From NCBI GenBank assembly GCA_963680875.1, contig OY804580.1, forward strand, positions 96,377,353 through 96,441,352: a stretch of 64,000 bases of DNA, written 5' to 3'. The translations under genes and the position numbers were made by a program. The DNA comes from Bathymodiolus brooksi (lineage: Eukaryota; Mollusca; Bivalvia; Mytilida; Modiolidae). This document shows positions 53,816-64,000 of this stretch, one piece after another. Under the pieces are notes generated by a model that had not been told where the DNA came from, did not search any database, and worked only from the letters and a program-made list of their open reading frames with translations. Each line of letters starts with the position of its first letter. Position 1 is the first letter of the stretch.

Positions 53816-56800
53816 ACGGGGTAATCAGTAGCCGTAAATCAAAGAAGGTCAGATAATTAGTCTAATCTAACGGGGTAATCAGTAGCTGTAAATCAAAGAA
53901 GGTCAGATAATTAGTCTAATCTAACGGGGTAATCAGTAGCCGTAAATCAAAGAAGGTCAGATAATTAGTCTAATCTAACGGGGTAATCAGTAACCGTAAA
54001 TCAAAGAAGGTCAGATAATTAGTCTAATCTAACGGGGTAATCAGTAACCGTAAATCAAAGAAGGTCAGATAATTAGTCTAATCTAACGGGGTAATCAGTA
54101 ACCGTAAATCAAAGAAGGTCAGATAATTAGTCTAATCTAACGGGGTAATCAGTAGCCGTAAATCAAAGAAGGTCAGATAATTAGTCTAATCTAACGGGGT
54201 AATCAGTAACCGTAAATCAAAGAAGGTCAGATAATTAGTCTAATCTAACGGGGTAATCAGTAGCCGTAAATCAAAGAAGGTCAGATAATTAGTCTAATCT
54301 AACGGGGTAATCAGTAGCCGTAAATCAAAGAAGGTCAGATAATTAGTCTAATCTAACGGGATAATCAGTAGCTGTAAATCAAAGAAGGTCAGATAATTAG
54401 TCTAATCTAACGGGATAATCAGTAACTGTAAATCAAAGAAGGTCAGATAATTAGTCTAATCTAATGGGGTAATCAGTAGCCGTAAATCAAAGAAGATCAG
54501 ATAATTAGTCTAATCTAACAGGGTAATCAGTAGCTGTAAATCAAAGAAGGTCAGATAATTAGTCTAATCTAACGGGGTAATCAGTAGCCGTAAATCAAAG
54601 AAGGTCAGATAATTAGTCTAATCTAATGGGGTAATCAGTAGCCGTAAATCAAAGAAGGTCAGATAATTAGTCTAATCTAACGGGGTAATCAGTAGCCGTA
54701 AATCAAAGAAGGTCAGATAATTAGTCTAATCTAACGGAGTAATCAGTAACCGTAAATCAAAGAAGGTCAGATAATTAGTCTAATCTAACGGGGTAATCAG
54801 TAACCGTAAATCAAGGAAGGTCAGATAATTAGTCTAATCTAACGGGGTAATCAGTAGCCGTAAATCAAAGAAGGTCAGATAATTAGTCTAATCTAACGGG
54901 GTAATCAGTAGCCGTAAATCAAAGAAGGTCAGATAATTAGTCTAATCTAACGGGGTAATCAGTAGCCGTAAATCAAAGAAGGTCAGATAATTAGTCTAAT
55001 CTAACGGGGTAATCAGTAGCCGTAAATCAAAGAAGATCAGATAATTAGTCTAATCTAACGGGGTAATCAGTAGCCGTAAATCAAAGAAGGTCAGATAATT
55101 AGTCTAATCTAATGGGGTAATCAGTAGCCGTAAATCAAAGAAGATCAGATAATTAGTCTAATATAACAGGGTAATCAGTAGCCGTAAATCAAAGAAGGTC
55201 AGATAATTAGTCTAATCTAATGGGGTAATCAGTAGCCGTAAATCAAAGAAGGTCAGATAATTAGTCTAATCTAACGGGGTAATCAGTAGCCGTAAATCAA
55301 AGAAGGTCAGATAATTAGTCTAATCTAACGGGGTAATCAGTAACCGTAAATCAAAGAAGGTCAGATAATTATTCTAATCTAACGGGGTAATCAGTAACCG
55401 TAAATCAAAGAAGGTCAGATAATTAGTCTAATCTAACGGGGTAATCAGTAGCCGTAAATCAAAGAAGGTCAGATAATTAGTATATCTAACTGGGTAATCA
55501 GTAGCCGTAAATCAAAGAAGGTCAGATAATTAGTCTAATCTAACGGGGTAATCAGTAGCCGTAAATCAAAGAAGATCAGATAATTAGTCTAATCTAACGG
55601 GGTAATCAGTAGCCGTAAATCAAAGAAGGTCAGATAATTAGTCTAATCTAATGGGGTAATCAGTAGCCGTAAATCAAAGAAGATCAGATAATTAGTCTAA
55701 TCTAACGGGGTAATCAGTAGCCGTAAATCAAAGAAGGTCAGATAATTAGTCTAATCTAATGGGGTAATCAGTAGCCGTAAATCAAAGAAGGTCAGATAAT
55801 TAGTCTAATCTAACGGGGTAATCAGTAGCCGTAAATCAAAGAAGATCAGATAATTAGTCTAATCTAACGGGGTAATCAGTAGCCGTAAATCAAAGAAGGT
55901 CAGATAATTAGTCTAATCTAATGGGGTAATCAGTAGCTGTAAATCAAAGAAGGTCAGATAATTAGTCTAATCTAACGGGGTAATCAGTAACCGTAAATCA
56001 AAGAAGGTCAGATAATTAGTCTAATCTAACGGGGTAATCAGTATCCGTAAATCAAAGAAGGTTAGATAATTAGTCTAATCTAACAGGGTAATCAGTAGCT
56101 ATAAATCAAAGAAGGTCAGATAATTAGTCTAATCTAACGGGGTAATCAGTAACCGTAAATCAAAGAAGGTCAGATAATTAGTCTAATCTAACTGGGTAAT
56201 CAGTAGCTGTAAATCAAAGAAGGTCAGATAATTAGTCTAATCTAATGGAGTAATCAGTAACCGTAAATCAAAGAAGGTCAGATAATTAGTCTAATCTAAC
56301 GGGGTAATCAGTAGCCATAAATCAAAGAAGGTCAGATAATTAGTCTAATCTAACGGGGTAATCAGTAGCCGTAAATCAAAGAAGGTCAGAAAATTAGTCT
56401 AATCTAACGGGGTAATCAGTAGCCGTAAATCAAAGAAGGTCAGATAATTAGTCTAATCTAACGGGGTAATCAGTAGCCGTAAATCAAAGAAGGTCAGATA
56501 ATTAGTCTAATCTAACGGGGTAATCAGTAACCGTAAATCAAAGAAGGTCAGATAATTAGTCTAATCTAATGGGGTAATCAGTAGCTGTAAATCAAAGAAG
56601 GTCAGATAATTAGTCTAATCTAACGGGGTAATCAGTAGCTGTAAATCAAAGAAGGTCAGATAATTAGTCTAATCTAACGGGGTAATCAGTAGCCGTAAAT
56701 CAAAGAAGGTCAGATAATTAGTCTAATCTAAAGGGGTAATCAGTAACCGTAAATCAAAGAAGGTCAGATAATTAGTCTAATCTAACGGGGTAATCAGTAG

Positions 56801-59800
56801 CCGTAAATCAAAGAAGGTCAGATAATTAGTCTAATCTAACGGGGTAATCAGTAGCCGTAAATCAAAGAAGGTCAGATAATTAGTCTAATCTAACGGGGTA
56901 ATCAGTAGCTGTAAATCAAAGAAGGTCAGATAATTAGTCTAATCTAACGGGATAATCAGTAACCGTAAATCAAAGAAGGTCAGATAATTAGTCTAATCTA
57001 ATGGGGTAATCAGTAGCCGTAAATCAAAGAAGATCAGATAATTAGTCTAATCTAACAGGGTAATCAGTAGCTGTAAATCAAAGAAGGTCAGATAATTAGT
57101 CTAATCTAACGGGGTAATCAGTCACCGTAAATCAAAGAAGGTCAGATAATTAGTCTAATCTAACGGGGTAATCAGTAGCTGTAAATCAAAAAAGGTCAGA
57201 TAATTAGTCTAATCTAATGGGGTAATCAGTAACCGTAAATCAAAGAAGGTCAGATAATTAGTCTAATCTAACGGGGTAATCAGTAGCCGTAAATCAAAGA
57301 AGGTCAGATAATTAGTCTAATCTAACGGGGTAATCAGTAGCCGTAAATCAAAGAAAGTCAGATAATTAGTCTAATCTAACGGAGTAATCAGTAACCGTAA
57401 ATCAAAGAAGGTCAGATAATTAGTCTAATCTAACGGGGTAATCAGTAACCGTAAATCAAGGAAGGTCAGATAATTAGTCTAATCTAACGGGGTAATCAGT
57501 AGCCGTAAATCAAAGAAGGTCAGATAATTAGTCTAATCTAACGGGGTAATCAGTAGCCGTAAATCAAAGAAGGTCAGATAATTAGTCTAATCTAACAGGG
57601 TAATCAGTAGCCGTAAATCAAAGAAGGTCAGATAATTAGTCTAATCTAACGGGGTAATCAGTAGCCGTAAATGAAAGAAGATCAGATAATTAGTCTAATC
57701 TAACGGGGTAATCAGTAGCCGTAAATCAAAGAAGGTCAGATAATTAGTCTAATCTAATGGGGTAATCAGTAGCCGTAAATCAAAGAAGATCAGATAATTA
57801 GTCTAATCTAACGGGGTAATCAGTAGCCGTAAATCAAAGAAGGTCAGATAATTAGTCTAATCTAATGGGGTAATCAGTAGCGTAAATCAAAGAAGGTCAG
57901 ATAATTAGTCTAATCTAACGGGGTAATCAGTAGCCGTAAATCAAAGAAGGTCAGATAATTAGTCTAATCTAACGGGGTAATCAGTAACCGTAAATCAAAG
58001 AAGGTCAGATAATTATTCTAATCTAACGGGGTAATCAGTAACCGTAAATCAAAGAAGGTCAGATAATTAGTCTAATCTAACGGGGTAATCAGTAGCCATA
58101 AATCAAAGAAGGTCAGATAATTAGTCTAATCTAATGGGGTAATCAGTAGCCGTAAATCAAAGAAGGTCAGATAATTAGTATATCTAACGGGGTAATCAGT
58201 AGCTGTAAATCAAAGAAGGTCAGATAATTAGTCTAATCTAACGGGGTAATCAGTAGCCGTAAATCAAAGAAGATCAGATAATTAGTCTAATCTAACGGGG
58301 TAATCAGTAGCCGTAAATCAAAGAAGGTCAGATAATTAGTCTAATCTAATGGGGTAATCAGTGGCCGTAAATCAAAGAAGATCAGATAATTAGTCTAATC
58401 TAACGGGGTAATCAGTAGCCGTAAATCAAAGAAGGTCAGATAATTAGTCTAATCTAATGGGGTAATCAGTAGCCGTAAATCAAAGAAGGTCAGATAATTA
58501 GTCTAATCTAACGGGGTAATCAGTAGCCGTAAATCAAAGAAGATCAGATAATTAGTCTAATCTAACGGGGTAATCAGTAGCCGTAAATCAAAGAAGGTCA
58601 GATAATTAGTCTAATCTAATGGGGTAATCAGTAGCTGTAAATCAAAGAAGGTCAGATAATTAGTCTAATCTAACGGGGTAATCAGTAACCGTAAATCAAA
58701 GAAGGTCAGATAATTAGTCTAATCTAACGGGGTAATCAGTATCCGTAAATCAAAGAAGGTTAGATAATTAGTCTAATCTAACAGGGTAATCAGTAGCTAT
58801 AAATCAAAGAAGGTCAGATAATTAGTCTAATCTAACGGGGTAATCAGTAACCGTAAATCAAAGAAGGTCAGATAATTAGTCTAATCTAACTGGGTAATCA
58901 GTAGCTGTAAATCAAAGAAGGTCAGATAATTAGTCTAATCTAACGGAGTAATCAGTAACCATAAATCAAAGAAGGTCAGATAATTAGTCTAATCTAACGG
59001 GGTAATCACTAGCCGTAAATCAAAGAAGGTCAGATAATTAGTCTAATCTAACGGGGTAATCAGTAGCCGTAAATCAAAGAAGGTCAGATAATTAGTCTAA
59101 TCTAACGGGGTAATCAATAGCCGTAAATCAAAGAAGGTCAGATAATTAGTCTAATCTAACGGGGTAATCAGTAGCCGTAAATCAAAGAAGGTCAGATAAT
59201 TAGTCTAATCTAACGGGGTAAACAGTAACCGTAAATCAAGGAAGGTCAGATAATTAGTCTAATCTAACGGGGTAATCAGTAGCCGTAAATCAAAGAAGGT
59301 CAGATAATTAGTCTAATCTAACGGGGTAATCAGTAGCCATAAATCAAAGAAGGTCAGATAATTAGTCTAATCTAACGGGGTAATCAGTAGCCGTAAATCA
59401 AAAAAGGTCAGATAATTAGTCTACTCTAACGGGGTAATCAGTAGCCGTAAATCAAAGAAGGTCAGATAATTAGTCTAATCTAACGGGGTAATCAGTAGCC
59501 GTAATTCAAAGAAGGTCAGATAATTAGTGTAATCTAACGGGGTAATCAGTAGCCGTAAATCAAAGAAGGTCAGATAATTAGTCTAATCTAACGGGGTAAT
59601 CAGTAACCGTAAATCAAAGAAGGTCAGATAATTAGTCTAATCTAACGGGGTAATCAGTAGCCATAAATCAAAGAAGGTCAGATAATTAGTCTAATCTAAC
59701 GGGGTAATCAGTAGCCGTAAATCAAAGAAGGTCAGATAATTAGTATATCTAACGGGGTAATCAGTTGCTGTAAATCAAAGAAGGTCAGATAATTAGTCTA

Positions 59801-62800
59801 ATCTAATGGGGTAATCAGTAGCCGTAAATCAAAGAAGATCAGATAATTAGTCTAATCTAACGGGGTAATCAGTAGCCGTAAATCAAAGAAGGTCAGATAA
59901 TTAGTCTAATCTAATGGGGTAATCAGTGGCTGTAAATCAAAGAAGATCAGATAATTTGTCTAATCTAACGGGGTAATCAGTAGCCGTAAATCAAAGAAGG
60001 TCAGATAATTAGTCTAATCTAACGGGGGTAATCAGTAGCCGTAAATCAAAGAAGGTCAGATAATTAGTCTAATCTAACGGGGTAATCAGTAACCGTAAAT
60101 CAAGGAAGGTCAGATAATTAGTCTAATCTAACGGGGTAATCAGTAGCCGTAAATCAAAGAAGGTCAGATAATTAGTCTAATCTAACGGGGTAATCAGTAG
60201 CCATAAATCAAAGAAGGTCAGATAATTAGTCTAATCTAACGGGGTAATCAGTAGCCGTAAATCAAAAAAGGTCAGATAATTAGTCTAATCTAACGGGGTA
60301 ATCAGTAGCCGTAAATCAAAGAAGATCAGATAATTAGTCTAATCTAACGGGGTAATCAGTAGCCGTAAATCAAAGAAGGTCAGATAATTAGTCTAATCTA
60401 ATGGGGTAATCAGTAGTCGTAAATCAAAGAAGATCAGATAATTAGTCTAATCTAACGGGGTAATCAGTAGCCGTAAATCAAAGAAGGTCAGATAATTAGT
60501 CTAATCTAATGGGGTAATCAGTAGCGTAAATCAAAGAAGGTCAGATAATTAGTGTAATCTAACGGGGTAATCAGTAGCCGTAAATCAAAGAAGGTCAGAT
60601 AATTAGTCTAATCTAACGGGGTAATCAGTAACCGTAAATCAAAGAAGGTCAGATAATTATTCTAATCTAATGGGGTAATCAGTAACCGTAAATCAAAGAA
60701 GGTCAGATAATTAGTCTAATCTAACGGGGTAATCAGTAGCCATAAATCAAAGAAGGTCAGATAATTAGTCTAATCTAATGGGGTAATCAGTAGCCGTAAA
60801 TCAAAGAAGGTCAGATAATTAGTATATCTAACGGGGTAATCAGTAGCTGTAAATCAAAGAAGGTCAGATAATTAGTCTAATCTAATGGGGTAATCAGTAG
60901 CCGTAAATCAAAGAAGATCAGATAATTAGTCTAATCTAACGGGGTAATCAGTAGCCGTAAATCAAAGAAGGTCAGATAATTAGTCTAATCTAATGGGGTA
61001 ATCAGTGGCTGTAAATCAAAGAAGATCAGATAATTTGTCTAATCTAACGGGGTAATCAGTAGCCGTAAATCAAAGAAGGTCAGATAATTAGTCTAATCTA
61101 ATGGGGTAATCAGTAGCCGTAAATCAAAGAAGGTCAGATAATTAGTTTAATCTAACGGGGTAATCAGTAGCCGTAAATCAAAGAAGATCAGATAATTAGT
61201 CTAATCTAACGGGGTAATCAGTAGCCGTAAATCAAAGAAGGTCAGATAATTAGTCTAATCTAACGGGGTAATCAGTAGCTGTAAATCAAAGAAGGTCAGA
61301 TAATTAGTCTAATCTAATGGGGTAATCAGTAGCCGTAAATCAAAGAAGGTCAGATAATTAGTATATCTAACGGGGTAATCAGTAGCTGTAAATCAAAGAA
61401 GGTCAGATAATTAGTCTAATCTAATGGGGTAATCAGTAGCCGTAAATCAAAGAAGATCAGATAATTAGTCTAATCTAACGGGGTAATCAGTAGCCGTAAA
61501 TCAAAGAAGATCAGATAATTAGTCTAATCTAACGGGGTAATCAGTAGCCGTAAATCAAAGAAGGTCAGATAATTAGTCTAATCTAATGGGGTAATCGGTA
61601 GTCGTAAATCAAAGAAGATCAGATAATTAGTCTAATCTAACGGGGTAATCAGTAGCCGTAAATCAAAGAAGGTCAGATAATTAGTCTAATCTAATGGGGT
61701 AATCAGTAGCGTAAATCAAAGAAGGTCAGATAATTAGTGTAATCTAACGGGGTAATCAGTAGCCGTAAATCAAAGAAGGTCAGATAATTAGTCTAATCTA
61801 ACGGGGTAATCAGTAACCGTAAATCAAAGAAGGTCAGATAATTATTCTAATCTAATGGGGTAATCAGTAACCGTAAATCAAAGAAGGTCAGATAATTAGT
61901 CTAATCTAACGGGGTAATCAGTAGCCATAAATCAAAGAAGGTCAGATAATTAGTCTAATCTAATGGGGTAATCAGTAGCCGTAAATCAAAGAAGGTCAGA
62001 TAATTAGTATATCTAACGGGGTAATCAGTAGCTGTAAATCAAAGAAGGTCAGATAATTAGTCTAATCTAATGGGGTAATCAGTAGCCGTAAATCAAAGAA
62101 GATCAGATAATTAGTCTAATCTAACGGGGTAATCAGTAGCCGTAAATCAAAGAAGGTCAGATAATTAGTCTAATCTAATGGGGTAATCAGTGGCTGTAAA
62201 TCAAAGAAGATCAGATAATTTGTCTAATCTAACGGGGTAATCAGTAGCCGTAAATCAAAGAAGGTCAGATAATTAGTCTAATCTAATGGGGTAATCAGTA
62301 GCCGTAAATCAAAGAAGGTCAGATAATTAGTTTAATCTAACGGGGTAATCAGTAGCCGTAAATCAAAGAAGATCAGATAATTAGTCTAATCTAACGGGGT
62401 AATCAGTAGCCGTAAATCAAAGAAGGTCAGATAATTAGTCTAATCTAACGGGGTAATCAGTAGCTGTAAATCAAAGAAGGTCAGATAATTAGTCTAATCT
62501 AACAGGGTAATCAGTAACCGTAAATCAAAGAAGGTCAGATAATTAGTCTAATCTAACGGGGTAATCAGTATCCGTAAATCAAAGAAGGTTAGATAATTAG
62601 TCTAATCTAACAGGGTAATCAGTAGCTATAAATCAAAGAAGGTCAGATAATTAGTCTAATCTAACGGGGTAATCAGTAACCGTAAATCAAAGAAGGTCAG
62701 ATAATTAGTCTAATCTAACTGGGTAATCAGTAGCTGTAAATCAAAGAAGGTCAGATAATTAGTCTAATCTAACGGAGTAATCAGTAACCGTAAATCAAAG

Positions 62801-64000
62801 AAGGTCAGATAATTAGTCTAATCTAATGGGGTAATCACTAGCCGTAAATCAAAGAAGGTCAGATAATTAGTCTAATCTAACGGGGTAATCAGTAGCCGTA
62901 AATCAAAGAAGGTCAGATAATTAGTCTAATCTAACGGGGTAATCAGTAGCCGTAAATCAAAGAAGGTCAGATAATTAGTCTAATCTAACGGGGTAATCAG
63001 TAGCCGTATATCAAAGAAGGTCAGATAATTAGTCTAATCTAACGGGGTAATCAGTAACCGTAAATCAAAGAAGGTCAGATAATTAGTCTAATCTAATGGG
63101 GTAATCAGTAGCTGTAAATCAAAGAAGGTCAGATAATTAGTCTAATCTAACGGGGTAATCAGTAGCCGTAATTCAAAGAAGGTCAGATAATTAGTCTAAT
63201 CTAACGGGGTAATCAGTAGCCATAAATCAAAGATGGTCAGATAATTAGTCTAATCTAACGGGGTAATCAGTAACCGTAAATCAAAGAAGGTCAGATAATT
63301 AGTCTAATCTAACGGGGTAATCAGTAGCCGTAAATCAAAGAAGGTCAGATAATTAGTCTAATCTAACGGGGTAATCAGTAGCCGTAAATCAAAGAAGGTC
63401 AGATAATTAGTCTAATCTAACGGGGTAATCAGTAGCCGTAAATCAAAGAAGGTCAGATAATTAGTCTAATCTAACGGGGTAATCAGTAACCGTAAATCAA
63501 AGAAGGTCAGATAATTAGTCTAATCTAACGGGGTAATCAGTAGCCGTAAATCAAAGAAGGTCAGATAATTAGTCTAATCTAATGGGGTAATCAGTAGCCG
63601 TAAATCAAAGAAGGTCAGATAATTAGTCTAATCTAATGGGGTAATCAGTAGCCGTAAATCAAAGAAGGTCAGATAATTAGTCTAATCTAACGGGGTAATC
63701 AGTAGTCGTAAATCAAAGAAGGTCAGAAAATTAATCTAATCTAACGGGGTAATCAGTAGCCGTAAATCAAAGAAGGTCAGATAATTAGTCTAATCTAACG
63801 GGGTAATCAGTAACCGTAAATCAAAGAAGGTCAGATAATTAGTCTAATCTAACGGGGTAATCAGTAGCTGTAAATCAAAGAAGGTCAGATAATTAGTCTA
63901 ATCTAACGGGGTAATCAGTAGCCGTAAATCAAAGAAGGTCAGATAATTAGTCTAATCTAACGGGGTAATCAGTAGCCGTAAATCAAAGAAGGTCAGATAA
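53816..64000 (-). repeat. Satellite B: >=188 tandem copies of a 54-bp unit (runs off the window)
   Basis: Head-to-tail array, unit 54 bp (gtctaatctaacggggtaat ... aggtcagataatta); first starts at 53816 and 53870. Common variants: gtaGCCGta, gtaACCGta, gtaGCTGta; aaCGGGG or aaTGGGG; aaggTCAG or aagATCAG. Rare short units (attagtatatct, gtagcgtaaa) serve as landmarks. About 40 of the 54 bases match the 3' end of element E in minus orientation (ggggtaatcag..ccgtaaatc.aagaagg.caga; compare 51652-51690). The array is cut by the window end, so its full length is unknown. It contains no gene. Confidence 0.97.

Overview
The window looks like eukaryotic, non-coding-rich nuclear DNA from a mollusc, most likely a bivalve. 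It is AT-rich and has spliceosomal introns. It is packed with short interspersed elements (SINEs) whose tails read 'gtggcgttaaacacca' or end in (CAAT)n, and with terminal fragments of a dispersed element ('cggattctgattacccctttgg' type) that I associate from memory with bivalve genomes. There are no bacterial operons, rRNA, CRISPR or convincing functional tRNA genes. The species cannot be named from the sequence.

Layout. 1-17.6 kb: unique AT-rich DNA carrying many SINE copies of three tRNA-derived families, four small inverted-repeat DNA transposons (a fifth lies near 20.9 kb), and scattered copies of the dispersed element I call E. 17.66-19.40 kb: satellite C, made of alternating 40-bp and 51-bp units. 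21.57-36.44 kb: satellite A, about 243 tandem 61-bp units. 36.4-47.9 kb: unique DNA with SINEs, a tandem pair of ~728-bp inverted-repeat elements, a 1126-bp Mutator-like element with a perfect 9-bp target duplication that has captured a RecQ-helicase-like exon, and a hAT-like MITE. 48.0-51.35 kb: the only convincing protein gene, two phase-0 exons giving 555 residues, an ankyrin-repeat protein with a C-terminal SOCS-box-like segment. 51.6-53.8 kb: more E fragments, an inverted pair of another dispersed family (D) and a SINE. 53.82 kb to the window end: satellite B, at least 188 units of 54 bp, running off the right edge.

The main result is that the two large satellites (25 kb together) both appear to have been born from the same dispersed element E, from two different parts of it and in the same orientation. 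Satellite A units match the E segment around 'ccggaagggtaagcagttcctg', and satellite B units match the E end around 'ggggtaatcag...ccgtaaatc'. Satellite A begins at its left edge inside a recognisable E copy; satellite B has only the short E match of its own unit at its left edge. Two other E copies show small 2-3x expansions of an internal segment. E therefore looks like a recurrent seed for tandem arrays. Both satellites contain higher-order repeats that can be read from the order of diagnostic unit variants: 1098 bp in A; about 1186 bp and 2698 bp in B.

Every long open frame other than the ankyrin gene is explained by repeats. In satellite C the 51-bp unit equals 17 codons, so several frames on both strands stay open.
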